Assembly (NCBI RefSeq): GCF_030547185.1
Contig: NZ_JAUOQR010000004.1
Coordinates: forward strand, 124,001 to 188,000
Length of the DNA: 64,000 nt
Reading direction: 5' to 3'
Source: Neptuniibacter sp. 1_MG-2023
GTDB lineage: Bacteria; Pseudomonadota; Gammaproteobacteria; Pseudomonadales; Balneatricaceae
Shown: piece by piece, positions 52,699-62,129 of the stretch
Layout of the letters: each line of letters begins with the position of its first letter
How positions within the stretch are numbered: the stretch's first letter is position 1
Translations under genes and position numbers: made by a program
Notes under the pieces: model-generated
Seen by the model: the letters and a program-made list of their open reading frames with translations, nothing else
Told to the model about the DNA's origin: nothing
The model's database searches: none

Positions 52699-54069
52699 TT
52701 AGGTTAAGTTCTTTGGATCCAATAATCGACTTAACTCATCAGCGTCCATACCTGTTACCTCGATTGCTACCTCAAGTACGGTTCTTTTTTCGGCATAAGC
52801 TCGCTTAGCGATGATTGCGCCCTGTTCATAACCGATAACTCGATTGAGAGCGGTAATTAAGATAGGGTTTAGAGCTAAGGTTGATTCCATACGGTCAATA
52901 TTGATTGTCATTTTTGAGATCGCTTTATCTGCGAGTAAGCGCACGCTGTTGCTTAATAGCTCAATGCTTTGAATCAAGTTATGAGCAACAAGAGGTAGCA
53001 TTACATTGAGTTGAAAATTACCGGATTGGCCAGCAAGGGTGATACAGCAATCATTGCCTATTACTTGCGTAGCAGCCATTGCCACGGCTTCTGGAACGAC
53101 AGGATTCACTTTACCCGGCATGATGCTGCTGCCCGGTTGTAACACTGGTAAGCTAATCTCACCTAATCCGGCTAATGGCCCACTGTTTGCCCAACGTAGA
53201 TCATTAGAAATCTTTACTAAGGCCACCGCTAAGGTTTTGAGCTGGCCGCTTAACTCTACGGCGGTATCTTGGCTGCTGAGAGCGGCAAAGTGATTTGGCG
53301 TGACTTCAAATGGTAGGTTAGTGAGTTGGCTTAACTCAGCGCACACTTTTTCTGCAAAACCTTTTGGGGCATTGATGCCTGTGCCTACCGCTGTGCCGCC
53401 AATCGCTAGTTGAAATAGCCGTGGTTGTACATCGAGTAATCTATCTTTTGATTGCTTTATTTGTGCTTTCCAACCACTTAATTCTTGAGCGTAAGTGACA
53501 GGCATAGCATCCATTAAGTGAGTGCGTCCGGTCTTGACGACCTGGGTTAATGTTTCTGATCGGTCGTTAATAACTTGCATCAGGTGTTCTAGGGCAGGGA
53601 TGAGACGTTCATTCAGTAGCAGGGCTGCACTTAAATGGATGCAGGTCGGTATGACATCATTGGAGCTTTGGCTCATGTTAACCTGATCATTAGGGTTAAC
53701 GGGTGAATTTAGTTGTTTAGCGGCCAAGTGGGCGATGACTTCATTTGCGTTCATATTGGTGCTGGTGCCAGAACCTGTTTGGAACACATCTAAAGGAAAA
53801 TCATGGTCGTAATGCCCATAACTAACATCTTTAGCAGCGCACTGAATCGCAGTTGATACCTCTGCATCGAGTATTTCTAATTCTGTATTGCCGGCTGCGC
53901 AGGCAGCTTTTACTAAGCCTAGAGAGCGAATAAATGCTCTCGGCATGGTGATGTCGCTAATGGTGAAATTCTCCATAGCGCGTTGGGTTTGAGCGCCGAA
54001 AAGGGCGTCGATTGGAACTTGTACTTCACCTAGGGAGTCGTTCTCTATTCGGTAGCTGTTTTTGCCCAT
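52699..54069 (-). CDS. fumC: Class II fumarate hydratase
   Basis: The 456-residue protein has the fumarase/aspartase signature GSSIMPGKVNPVVPEAVAM (about 312-330). It also shows TGSGTSTNMNANEVIA and MSQSSNDVIPTCIHLS in the first half and HLMDAMPVTYAQELSGW in the middle. It catalyses fumarate to malate without an iron-sulfur cluster, so it suits oxidative or iron-poor conditions. It is transcribed alone on the minus strand. Aspartase is less likely because of the GSSIMPGKVNP context and length. Confidence 0.92.
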   Translation of the reverse strand: MGKNSYRIENDSLGEVQVPIDALFGAQTQRAMENFTISDITMPRAFIRSLGLVKAACAAGNTELEILDAEVSTAIQCAAKDVSYGHYDHDFPLDVFQTGSGTSTNMNANEVIAHLAAKQLNSPVNPNDQVNMSQSSNDVIPTCIHLSAALLLNERLIPALEHLMQVINDRSETLTQVVKTGRTHLMDAMPVTYAQELSGWKAQIKQSKDRLLDVQPRLFQLAIGGTAVGTGINAPKGFAEKVCAELSQLTNLPFEVTPNHFAALSSQDTAVELSGQLKTLAVALVKISNDLRWANSGPLAGLGEISLPVLQPGSSIMPGKVNPVVPEAVAMAATQVIGNDCCITLAGQSGNFQLNVMLPLVAHNLIQSIELLSNSVRLLADKAISKMTINIDRMESTLALNPILITALNRVIGYEQGAIIAKRAYAEKRTVLEVAIEVTGMDADELSRLLDPKNLT

Positions 54070-54226
54070 GAGTTCACCTGTGATGCGGCTTGTGTTGCTT
54101 TTTAAGTTTAGTCTAGGTGTGGATAAATATAGATTCCTTTCTCCCTAAGACAAAAAAAATACCCTTGGCTATCCTCTGATACTAACCACCCTGCGATAGA
54201 GTTGTTCGCTATTATTTAGGCTGTTT

Positions 54227-55858
54227 TTACACGGCGGTTAATTCAAGGCGTTTATCCCTTGTTGTGATGAAATGATGTTCATGGCTGCTGCATAATACGA
54301 TCTTGTCGGCCCAGTGTGCTCTTAATTGCGAGTAAATTTGGGCTGCAAGGGTGCTATCCATACCGGCAGTAGGTTCATCGAGTAGGATAAGTTGAGGGTT
54401 TTGGAGTATCAGGCGAGCTAAACCAATTCGCTTACGTTCGCCGCCGGAAGGTTGCCATTCACCTTCGCCTAACCACGTGTCTAGACCGTTAGGAAGCCTT
54501 TTTGCCCACTCTCCCAATTCAACAATATTGAGTGCATGCCTAATGGCTTGCTCTGAGGCTGTGATATTAAGTGTTAGGTTATCCCTAAGTGTGGCGCGGA
54601 GTATATCGATACGTTGTGGCATAAAGCGGATCTCATCTGCGTTTAAACCGGTAAACTCTATGCTGCCAGCACTAGGAGTGAGTTGTCCATAAATCAGACT
54701 GAGCAAGGTGCTTTTACCTACGCCGCTACTTCCATTTAGCCAGATCCAATTCGGTCCATCATACCTAAGATTAAACTGCTTAAATATGTCAGCTTTTTGC
54801 TGTGGGTAGCGGTAATTAAGCTGGTTGATGTGCAGGCCGATAGTGCTGGAATCCGTTTGCGTGAAAGTCCGTTTGTCGAGTGTTTCTGTGTTGTTCGTGA
54901 GGTTGTCTTGGAGGCGATCTAATGCGGCTAAACCAAGACCTAGGTTTGCTAGAGCTGGGCAGTTATTAAGTAATACTTCAGCACTGCCTAAGGTTAATAA
55001 CAGGAGCATAAAGGCATAAGCGCCTTCAAGCTGACCTTGCTGGAAAGCTAATAAACCCTGCCAAAATATGAGTACGGTCATAATAATCAGAATGGCTTGG
55101 GTGAGTAGTAATATTTGTTGTTGGCGCTGTACTGCCATGGATTCGTAGTTATCGGATTCTTGGGCCTGTTTTTGTAGGTATTCTCCACTGTGTTTTAGGC
55201 GCTCAAATAGAGTCAGTGTTCTCATATTGCTTAATAATGCACTGGCAGATAACCATTGTTCGCTGTGACGTTTATGTAAAGTGGACTCAGATTGTAAGAC
55301 GCGATGGCTATACAGCCAAGGCATAACAAACGTTGCAAATATTAAAGGGATGATAACCCATGGTATTAACGCTGGTAGTACTAGATATAAAGTTACTAAA
55401 TAGGCGCCCATAACCAAAAAGCTGACTGCAGCAGGAAGTATTGCGGAGAGATAGATCGCTTCGATATTTTGAATATCTTGTAAGAGACGGCTGGAGGTTT
55501 CGTGGCGATTAAGTTGTTGTTCGTTCCAGTTCAAGCGACTAATGAGACGAAATAGATCTGCCCGCAAATTAGAGATGATTCTAAAGGTTGCTTCGTGACT
55601 ACTTAAACGCTCGCCGTAGCGCCCTGCGGTTCGTGACATAGATAAGCCGCGGACTATAGCGCCTGGGGCAAAGAAATTAAAAGAGTGTGCGGCCACGGCG
55701 CTTAGCCCAGCTAAGGCTGCAGCACTGATAAACCAGCCCGAAACCGCGAGTAGAGCGATACCTGAATAGGCAGTAATTACGGCAAGAAGAACCCCAAGCA
55801 AAGCCATTTTATACTCTTGCCGGAGTAGTTTTAAATAGTGCCGTTTGACATTATTCAT
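54227..55858 (-). CDS. cydC: CydC, subunit of the heterodimeric CydDC transporter
   Basis: The 543-residue half-transporter has membrane helices in the first 300 residues and a C-terminal ABC ATPase with Walker A NGSSGVGKSTLL, a degenerate signature (PSGGERKR) and Walker B LILLDEPTAGMD. CydDC exports cysteine and glutathione and is needed for cytochrome bd assembly. It starts 8 bp inside the upstream cydD gene, so the two are translationally linked. The partner oxidase genes (cydABX) are only about 1.5 kb away. Confidence 0.93.
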   Translation of the reverse strand: MNNVKRHYLKLLRQEYKMALLGVLLAVITAYSGIALLAVSGWFISAAALAGLSAVAAHSFNFFAPGAIVRGLSMSRTAGRYGERLSSHEATFRIISNLRADLFRLISRLNWNEQQLNRHETSSRLLQDIQNIEAIYLSAILPAAVSFLVMGAYLVTLYLVLPALIPWVIIPLIFATFVMPWLYSHRVLQSESTLHKRHSEQWLSASALLSNMRTLTLFERLKHSGEYLQKQAQESDNYESMAVQRQQQILLLTQAILIIMTVLIFWQGLLAFQQGQLEGAYAFMLLLLTLGSAEVLLNNCPALANLGLGLAALDRLQDNLTNNTETLDKRTFTQTDSSTIGLHINQLNYRYPQQKADIFKQFNLRYDGPNWIWLNGSSGVGKSTLLSLIYGQLTPSAGSIEFTGLNADEIRFMPQRIDILRATLRDNLTLNITASEQAIRHALNIVELGEWAKRLPNGLDTWLGEGEWQPSGGERKRIGLARLILQNPQLILLDEPTAGMDSTLAAQIYSQLRAHWADKIVLCSSHEHHFITTRDKRLELTAV

Positions 55859-57563
55859 GTGATTCTCCTAGGGCTTGCATAGTAATGACTTTATTGAAAA
55901 AGTGTTGATCTGTGGGCCGGTGGCTGGTCATGATGAGCATGCCCCCTTGCTCCACATAGACGGCTAATTGCAACATAAAAGCTTGAGCGGTTGCTTCATC
56001 AAGGTTGGCGGTGGGCTCATCTAAAAGTAATAAACGAGGTTTGTGCAGAAAAACGCGAGCTAAAGCGATACGTTGTGCTTGCCCACCTGATAGATAGCCA
56101 CCCTGATCACTAATTATATAATCCAGCCCGCCGGGGAGTGAGCTAATAAGCTCCTCTATTTGTGCGTCTTTGAGGGCTTGAAATAGTGTTTCATCTGAGA
56201 AGTCACGGCCAAGGCAAAGATTCTCTCGAATACTGGCGAACAGTAGTTCAGGGGTTTGGGTCATATAGCCAATTTGTTGCTGCCAGTCTGGATGTTGGTA
56301 GATGTTATGTTCAACCTCATTAAGTTTTATCTTGCCTTGATGAAGAGGATATAACCCCGCCAAGGTATCTAGCAGTGTTGTTTTACCTGAACCCGAGGGG
56401 CCGTTGAGTAACACTCGATCTTTCATCTCTAGAGTAATAGAGATAGGCGTATGAAGAGGTCGTTCTTTAGCGCCCGCTTGAACGGTATCAAGTTGTAAAC
56501 TGCCTATTTTTGGAAGAGGTTGTTGTTCTACATTTAATTCGCTGCCTGATATTTGAGAAGCAAGCTTATTAAGTGTGAGAAGATGTTCGGCAACGCTCGT
56601 TGCATCCGCCTTTGCATGATATAGGGTGCCGAGACGACGCAAAGGTAAGTAAAATTCAGGCGCAAGCATCAGGAGGAATACACCTTGGCTCAAGCTCAGG
56701 TCATCGCTCCAACTCCCCAGCTGATATTTATCAAGAAAAAATAAGCCTAGATAAACAGCGACCAATGCCACACTAATGGCACTAAAAAACTCAAGTATAG
56801 TGTTTGATAAAAATGCGAGACGTAATACTTTCATGGTGGTTTCGCGGAATGATTCTGACTTTTGGAATAATTTATCCGCTTCTTGCTCTGTAGTGCCGGC
56901 AAGTTGGAGTGCTTGTAGATTTTTTAGCCGATCAGACATTAAGTTGCCAAGACGGTTAAGCTGTTGGAGATTATCATGACTTGCTTGCCCTGCTTTTTTC
57001 CCTACTAGAATCATGAATAAAGGCACTAATGGGGCAGTTAATGCCAATATAATAGGCACTAGCCAGTTAACGGTAGCTGCTGCAATGATTACCGCAATTG
57101 GCATCAAGACAGCTAAATATTTTTGCGCACTATAATCCGCAAAGTAGAGCCGGAGGCTATTAATTTCAGTACTGAGCAGGTTGCTAAGCTCCGCGGTCTT
57201 AAATCGAGGGAAAAGTCGAATATTAAGGGTAAAGCAATGTTTGAGTGCAAATTGCCGTAATTGACTGCGTATCTTAATGCTAGCCTGATTAGCGATGTTG
57301 TTTTGCAGGTAGGTCGCTACGGCTTTTGTCAATAAACTCAGCGTTAAGACAAGCCAAACTTGCGCAGTGGGTAGTGTTTTCTCCGGTTGAAATAGGGCGT
57401 TATCTAAAATATCAGCCACGACAAACGCAAATAGAATTGTCATAGCAATTTGCAGAAGACCAAGCAGTATAGACAACCGGTTTTCCCGTTTGCCATGCAG
57501 ACTAAATTGGCGAAGCAGATCGGCTGCGTCTTTAAACTGTACTTTTTGAGACTCTTTACCCAT
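55851..57563 (-). CDS. cydD: CydD, subunit of the heterodimeric CydDC transporter
   Basis: The 570-residue half-transporter has helices in the first 320 residues and an ABC ATPase with Walker A GPSGSGKTTLLD, signature LSGGQAQR, Walker B LLLLDEPTANLD and the switch His SHRP. It pairs with CydC to export reduced thiols to the periplasm for bd-oxidase assembly. The gene is first in the cydDC unit and divergent from a sigma-54 activator. Three TGTCA-type half sites lie in the gap. Confidence 0.93.
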   Translation of the reverse strand: MGKESQKVQFKDAADLLRQFSLHGKRENRLSILLGLLQIAMTILFAFVVADILDNALFQPEKTLPTAQVWLVLTLSLLTKAVATYLQNNIANQASIKIRSQLRQFALKHCFTLNIRLFPRFKTAELSNLLSTEINSLRLYFADYSAQKYLAVLMPIAVIIAAATVNWLVPIILALTAPLVPLFMILVGKKAGQASHDNLQQLNRLGNLMSDRLKNLQALQLAGTTEQEADKLFQKSESFRETTMKVLRLAFLSNTILEFFSAISVALVAVYLGLFFLDKYQLGSWSDDLSLSQGVFLLMLAPEFYLPLRRLGTLYHAKADATSVAEHLLTLNKLASQISGSELNVEQQPLPKIGSLQLDTVQAGAKERPLHTPISITLEMKDRVLLNGPSGSGKTTLLDTLAGLYPLHQGKIKLNEVEHNIYQHPDWQQQIGYMTQTPELLFASIRENLCLGRDFSDETLFQALKDAQIEELISSLPGGLDYIISDQGGYLSGGQAQRIALARVFLHKPRLLLLDEPTANLDEATAQAFMLQLAVYVEQGGMLIMTSHRPTDQHFFNKVITMQALGESHE

Positions 57564-57620
57564 GGTTTATGTGTTAACTCTAATGTTTGGCTATTTATGC
57601 TAGCTCTAAAAGTAGGTTTT

Positions 57621-57645
57621 TGTCATTATTGACAGATCTTTGACA
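57621..57645. promoter_or_regulatory. TGTCA inverted/direct repeat operator candidate in the cydD/activator gap
   Basis: The gap between the divergent cydD and activator genes contains tgtca-ttat-tgaca (57621-57634), and a third tgaca at 57641-57645, 11 bp after the previous one. This three-half-site layout looks like an operator. No such repeat was seen upstream of cydA. Confidence 0.4.
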
Positions 57646-57663
57646 AATTTTGGGGTGGAAACG

Positions 57664-58989
57664 ATGACCTATAATAACTGGCTTGCATCCATCACTAATG
57701 TTTTGGAGAGCTACCATGAGCCTGCGGTGCTTTTGGATGAACACTATAATGTAGTGGCCTCTAACCAACACTATACTCATCGTTTTAAGCCCTTGCCTAG
57801 GGATGGTTATGCTAAGTGTTATGAATTGTCTCACGGTTATCAACAGCCTTGTGATATGGAGGGTGAGAGCTGTCCAATGAAAGCTGCGCTTGAGAGTGGC
57901 TCTACCTCGAGTGTTTTGCATATTCATAATACGGCGCAAGGCAAAGAGCATATGCGCATAGAGACCACTCCTATTACTGATGAACAGGAACGTCGTTACT
58001 TTATTGAAGTAATGAAGCCCGTCAGTGAAGTGAGTGCTGAACCTATCGCCAATAAAATGATTGGGCGAAGCCCTGCATTCAATAAACTGGTCGACCTGAT
58101 TCAGCGAGTAGGCAAAACGGAAACTAGTGTCTTGCTGACTGGGCCGTCGGGTAGTGGCAAAGAGTTGGCTGCACTGGCTCTGCATGATGTGAGTCAGCGT
58201 ACTCGGAAGCCTTTTGTTACGGTTGAGTGTTCTGGTTTGACCGACACACTTTTTGAAAGTGAAATGTTTGGCCATATTAAAGGGGCTTTTACGGGGGCAA
58301 CGAATAACCGTAAAGGTTTGGTGGAGTCTGCACGAGGAGGGACTCTGTTTCTTGATGAGGTTGGCGATATCCCTTTGCATCTGCAGGTTAAATTGCTGCG
58401 TTTGATTGAAACGAGAACATTTCGCCCAGTAGGGGAGAGCCAATCCTATGAGGCTGACTTTAGGTTGATCTGTGCTACTCACAAAAATCTTCCAGAGATG
58501 GTTGCTGCGAATGAATTTCGTGAGGATCTTTACCATCGTATTAGTACCTTCCCCATTCGATTGCCCTCGCTTGCGGAGCGTAAAGATGATCTGCCTTTGC
58601 TGGTCAAAAGTATTTTGTTGAGGATTGATAGCGGTTCGCCTCTTAGGCTTGATAACGAGGCTATTGCGTTGCTGGAGAAGCAGCCATTTACAGGTAATAT
58701 CCGCGAATTGAAAAATATTCTTGAACGAGCCGTTGTGCTCAGTGATAGACCAGAGATCAATGTTGCGACTCTGCAGCAGGCTTTGGCATTGAGCCTTTAT
58801 GTGCCAGAGAATGCTAAAAATACACCACAAGGATTGTTGGCGTTGGCACAAGCTCGTTGCAGTCTGATAGAGGTTGAGCAGGCTTATATTAGACAGCTTC
58901 TGGCTCATTATACTGATAAGTCCGAAGTCGCAGAGATTGCTGGATGTAGTCTGCGTACTTTGTATAGAAAGTTAAAAGAGGGGGAGTGA
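57664..58989 (+). CDS. Sigma-54-dependent activator with Cys/His PAS-like sensor domain
   Basis: The 441-residue regulator has an N-terminal PAS-like domain (about 1-120) with a cysteine/histidine cluster: Cys52, His57, Cys63 and Cys70 in the [12 protein letters not shown] and ESCPMKAA region. The central AAA+ domain has Walker A GPSGSGKE (160-167) and the sigma-54-contacting GAFTGA loop (207-212). A C-terminal Fis-type helix-turn-helix ends the protein (about 395-440). The ATG at 57664 has a ggggtgga site upstream; the frame is open earlier from a TTG at 57640. It lies between cydDC and cydABX, and a sigma-54 promoter precedes cydA. Confidence 0.9.
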   Translation: MTYNNWLASITNVLESYHEPAVLLDEHYNVVASNQHYTHRFKPLPRDGYAKCYELSHGYQQPCDMEGESCPMKAALESGSTSSVLHIHNTAQGKEHMRIETTPITDEQERRYFIEVMKPVSEVSAEPIANKMIGRSPAFNKLVDLIQRVGKTETSVLLTGPSGSGKELAALALHDVSQRTRKPFVTVECSGLTDTLFESEMFGHIKGAFTGATNNRKGLVESARGGTLFLDEVGDIPLHLQVKLLRLIETRTFRPVGESQSYEADFRLICATHKNLPEMVAANEFREDLYHRISTFPIRLPSLAERKDDLPLLVKSILLRIDSGSPLRLDNEAIALLEKQPFTGNIRELKNILERAVVLSDRPEINVATLQQALALSLYVPENAKNTPQGLLALAQARCSLIEVEQAYIRQLLAHYTDKSEVAEIAGCSLRTLYRKLKEGE

Positions 58990-59028
58990 CCGTGCTTAAT
59001 TCAAAGGTACTGAATCTTGTTTAGTCTT

Positions 59029-59076
59029 CCCCTATAAATAGGATGATTTATAGGGGGCTAACATGAGGTTAGCCCC
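59029..59076. terminator. Overlapping hairpins between the activator and cydX ends
   Basis: A stem cccctataaat/atttatagggg (59029-59039 with 59046-59056) and a second stem ggggctaac/gttagcccc (59054-59062 with 59068-59076) share the G-run at 59054-59056, so both cannot form fully together. They lie between convergent gene ends and probably serve as a terminator. Confidence 0.55.
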
Positions 59077-59088
59077 TTAAATGTTTTT

Positions 59089-59184
59089 CTATTCTTCGTC
59101 GAAGTGATTTTCTAGCCACATAGCGTTGATAATACCAAAGCTACATGCCAGTAAGACGCCTAAAATCCAAGCAAAGTACCACAT
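59089..59184 (-). CDS. cydX: CydX, small subunit of cytochrome bd
   Basis: This 31-residue frame (ATG at 59184, TAG at 59089) begins MWYFAWILGVLLACSFGIIN, a single membrane helix with the W-Y/F-AW start typical of CydX. The tail is acidic (FDEE). It follows cydB by 9 bp. CydX stabilises the CydAB oxidase and its haems. A good ribosome site (aggaga) precedes it. Confidence 0.93.
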   Translation of the reverse strand: MWYFAWILGVLLACSFGIINAMWLENHFDEE

Positions 59185-59193
59185 ATATCTCTC

Positions 59194-60330
59194 CTAATAA
59201 TTAGAAACGCTGTTCTGTTCAATAAATTCAGGTTCGATTCTGCGCCACATTTTGTAGTACCCCCACAAGGTGTAAATCAAAATGATAGGCACAAAGAACA
59301 TGGCTACCCAGAACATTATCTCTAGTGTGAGTATGCTTGATGTTGCATCCCAAAGGGTTAAGCTGCTTGCCAAATCAGTTGAAGAGGGCATTACGAACGG
59401 GAATAACGTGGAGCCCGCTAGTAAAATGATCGCAGTAATATTGACTGCACTGAAGGTAAACCCCCATCCCGCTTTTCCATATTTTGCCAAGAGACTAACC
59501 AGTAGTGGTAAGACCACAGTTCCTGCGGCTAATAGCCATAAAGCAGGTAGCGTCGTAAAGTTAGCTAACCAGTTTTCGGTTTGAGCCACCTCTTTACTTA
59601 GTGGATTTGAACTTGCGTCAGAGATCACCTCAGAGGTAATTTCATAACCTGGAATCATCCATATAATAGCAGCACCCGCAATTAGCATAAGCACGGCTAA
59701 TACAGGCCCAAGTAATGATGCGTATTTTTGCGCACGAACTTGAACATCACCCCCTGCGCGCATCTGTAACCAGACTGCGCCATGGAGTAATAGCATTGCG
59801 ACACTTGCAAGACCGCAGACTAATGCGAATGGGTTCAGCAGTGCCCAGAATGAGCCTGTATAAGTTGAACGGGTTAGTTCATCAAAGTGGAAGGGCACCC
59901 CTAAAAATAGGTTGCCAAATGCCACACCAAATACAAGGGCGGGAACAAAGGAACCTAGGCATAAACCAAGATCCCAGTTATTACGCCAGCGTTTACTGTC
60001 CATTTTACTACGATATTCAAAACCTATAGGGCGAAAGAATAAAGCAAAAAGGACGAGCAGCATTGCCCAGTAAAAGCCAGAAAATGCAGTGGCATAGACT
60101 AAAGGCCACGCAGCAAAAATAGCGCCGCCGGCAGTGATAAACCAAACTTGGTTTCCATCCCAGTGAGGCCCAATAGTGTTGATGATAACACGTCGTTCTG
60201 TATCGGTTTTACCGAGCAGGGGTATCAGCATGGCAGCACCTATATCGAAGCCGTCAGTGACTGCAAATCCGATAAGTAGCACGCCGATCAGTAACCACCA
60301 AATGAGTCGCAGAGTTTCATAATCAAACAT
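59194..60330 (-). CDS. cydB: Cytochrome bd oxidase subunit II
   Basis: This 378-residue membrane subunit begins [19 protein letters not shown], the usual CydB N-terminus, and has eight to nine helices with the segment [11 protein letters not shown] near residue 100. The ATG at 60330 is preferred to the longer one at 60354 because an aaggagc site sits upstream and the family begins there. It overlaps the cydA stop by 8 bp and is followed by cydX. It works with CydA to reduce O2 at high affinity. Confidence 0.94.
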   Translation of the reverse strand: MFDYETLRLIWWLLIGVLLIGFAVTDGFDIGAAMLIPLLGKTDTERRVIINTIGPHWDGNQVWFITAGGAIFAAWPLVYATAFSGFYWAMLLVLFALFFRPIGFEYRSKMDSKRWRNNWDLGLCLGSFVPALVFGVAFGNLFLGVPFHFDELTRSTYTGSFWALLNPFALVCGLASVAMLLLHGAVWLQMRAGGDVQVRAQKYASLLGPVLAVLMLIAGAAIIWMIPGYEITSEVISDASSNPLSKEVAQTENWLANFTTLPALWLLAAGTVVLPLLVSLLAKYGKAGWGFTFSAVNITAIILLAGSTLFPFVMPSSTDLASSLTLWDATSSILTLEIMFWVAMFFVPIILIYTLWGYYKMWRRIEPEFIEQNSVSNY

Positions 60331-61906
60331 GTTGAGCTGCTCCTTTATTTTCATCTAGCGAAGGTTCGTTATCATAACGCCCGGTACCTAGAGCACTTGG
60401 GCCTTTGCGGATGTACTTAACCATGAGGAAAACTTCAATCACAAGGAATACGGAGTAAAGCGCCGCAAATCCGAAAATACTCATCCATAGGTCAGTTTCG
60501 CTGAGCGTTGAGGTCGCAACATAGGTGGGTAAAATCTCACCTATCGCCCAAGGTTGACGTCCAAATTCTGCGACAAACCAGCCCATTTCATTTGCGATCC
60601 AAGGTAGAGGGAGGGCAAACATTGCGAATTTAAGTAACCAACGTTTTTTGTACTCTTGGCGACGGGCTGTGTAGTAAAACGATAGGGTGAACAGAAGCAG
60701 CATTGTAAAGCCGCAAGCTACCATTACGCGGAAGGTCCAAAACATTGGTGCAACCTTCGGAATTGTATCTTTAGCTGCTGCTTTTATTTGCTCTTCAGTC
60801 GCGTCCACAACATCGGGCGTGTAGCGTTTGAGGAGCAGGCTATAACCAAGATCATGATTAACAGCAGAGAAGGCTGCTCGGTTTTCTGGCGTATCTTCAC
60901 CATTACGCAGCTTCATCAATAGAGCATAAGCGTTGATGCCGTTACGAATACGACCTTCAGCATGCTCAATTAACTCTTTTATCCCCATGATTTCTTCATC
61001 GACTGATCGGGTTGCGATCAGACCGAGTACGTAGGGAATACGTACAGCCATGTCGGTTTCTTGGGTTTCTTCATTGGGTAAACCAAAGAGAGTGAAGGGT
61101 GCGGGTGCTTCGCTGGTTTCCCACTCGGCTTCCATTGCTGCCAGTTTAACTTTTTGCACTTCGCCTATTTCATAGCCGCTTTCATCACCTAAGAGAATAA
61201 CCGACATGACAGAGGCGAGACCAAACGCTGATGCGATTGCAAAAGAGCGGCGAGCAAAGCCAATATCTTTATTTCTTAGCATGTAATAAGCGCTAATAGA
61301 AAGTACAAAGATAGCCCCTGTGACATAACCGCCGGATACAGTGTGAACAAACTTAACTTGAGCGACAGGGTTAAAAATCACTTCTGCAAAGCTACTCATC
61401 TCCATACGCATAGTTTCGAAGTTGAAATACGCGCCGACTGGGTTTTGCATCCAGCCATTTGCGATCAAAATCCACAGAGCTGAGAAGTTGGAGCCTATAG
61501 CAACAAGCCAAGTCACCCCTAAATGTTGTACTTTTGTTAGTCGATCCCAACCAAAAAAGAACAAACCAACAAAGGTCGACTCAAGGAAAAAGGCCATTAA
61601 ACCTTCTATGGCTAAGGGCGCTCCAAAAATATCACCTACATAATGAGAGTAGTAAGCCCAATTGGTACCAAACTGGAATTCCATCGTTAGACCAGTCGTA
61701 ACACCAAGAGCGAAGTTGATACCAAAGAGCTTACCCCAGAAACGGGTCATATCTTTGTATACTTGCTTGTTTGTCATCACGTAAACAGATTCCATGATGG
61801 CTAGCAAGAAAGAGAGTCCCAATGTTAGTGGGACAAAAAGAAAGTGGTATAACGCGGTTAAGGCAAATTGCCACCGTGATAATTCCACAACAGTTTCAGA
61901 TACCAT
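60323..61906 (-). CDS. cydA: Cytochrome bd oxidase subunit I
   Basis: The 527-residue subunit carries the haems b558, b595 and d. Visible conserved parts are the N-terminal [21 protein letters not shown] with the His ligand at about residue 21, the [13 protein letters not shown] segment, and a long Q-loop (about 255-390), as in the E. coli type. It catalyses quinol oxidation with four-electron O2 reduction and is resistant to sulfide and NO. The gene is the first of cydABX and has a near-consensus sigma-54 promoter at 61968-61983 about 50 bp before the likely start of transcription and translation. Confidence 0.95.
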   Translation of the reverse strand: MVSETVVELSRWQFALTALYHFLFVPLTLGLSFLLAIMESVYVMTNKQVYKDMTRFWGKLFGINFALGVTTGLTMEFQFGTNWAYYSHYVGDIFGAPLAIEGLMAFFLESTFVGLFFFGWDRLTKVQHLGVTWLVAIGSNFSALWILIANGWMQNPVGAYFNFETMRMEMSSFAEVIFNPVAQVKFVHTVSGGYVTGAIFVLSISAYYMLRNKDIGFARRSFAIASAFGLASVMSVILLGDESGYEIGEVQKVKLAAMEAEWETSEAPAPFTLFGLPNEETQETDMAVRIPYVLGLIATRSVDEEIMGIKELIEHAEGRIRNGINAYALLMKLRNGEDTPENRAAFSAVNHDLGYSLLLKRYTPDVVDATEEQIKAAAKDTIPKVAPMFWTFRVMVACGFTMLLLFTLSFYYTARRQEYKKRWLLKFAMFALPLPWIANEMGWFVAEFGRQPWAIGEILPTYVATSTLSETDLWMSIFGFAALYSVFLVIEVFLMVKYIRKGPSALGTGRYDNEPSLDENKGAAQHV

Positions 61907-61967
61907 AATTAATACCTTTACTTATTGCCGATTCATTCGGCTATGTAGATGTGATAAATCTTAATTA

Positions 61968-61983
61968 AGCAGAAGCCGTGCCA
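61968..61983 (-). promoter_or_regulatory. Sigma-54 (-24/-12) promoter of cydABX
   Basis: On the minus strand, TGGCACGGCTTCTGCT matches the consensus TGGCACG-N4-TTGCW at every position except the first T of the -12 half (C here). The GG and GC dinucleotides have the required spacing. It lies 62 bp ahead of the cydA start codon, so transcription would begin near 61957. The divergent-repeat area 61984-62010 upstream (gtta/taac half sites) could bind an activator. Confidence 0.8.
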
Positions 61984-61995
61984 GTTATTTCCTTG

Positions 61996-62010
61996 TAACT
62001 TAATAAGTTA
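61996..62010. promoter_or_regulatory. Palindrome upstream of the cydA sigma-54 promoter
   Basis: The perfect repeat taactt-aat-aagtta (61996-62010) is flanked by a further gtta half site at 61984-61987. It lies only 13-27 bp upstream of the -24 box, close for a classical enhancer, but it is the clearest dyad there. Confidence 0.35.
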
Positions 62011-62129
62011 AAAGAAAATAAAGTATACGCCTCGCCATTTTGGGTCGAATAGTCTTTTTTTTAGACATATTCAGCGCTAAGGTTCTTTTAATCTGTTCTT
62101 TTCTCGAACTTTGATGCTCGATTTTTACT

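Noticed and set aside
57585-57605. A TTGGC-N-GC sequence resembling a sigma-54 promoter before the activator
   Set aside because: The GG to GC spacing is two bases short of what sigma-54 needs.
57595-58908. 437-codon open frame antisense to the sigma-54 activator
   Set aside because: Its translation has no recognisable domain, while the opposite strand encodes a textbook sigma-54 activator with all motifs; it is a shadow frame.
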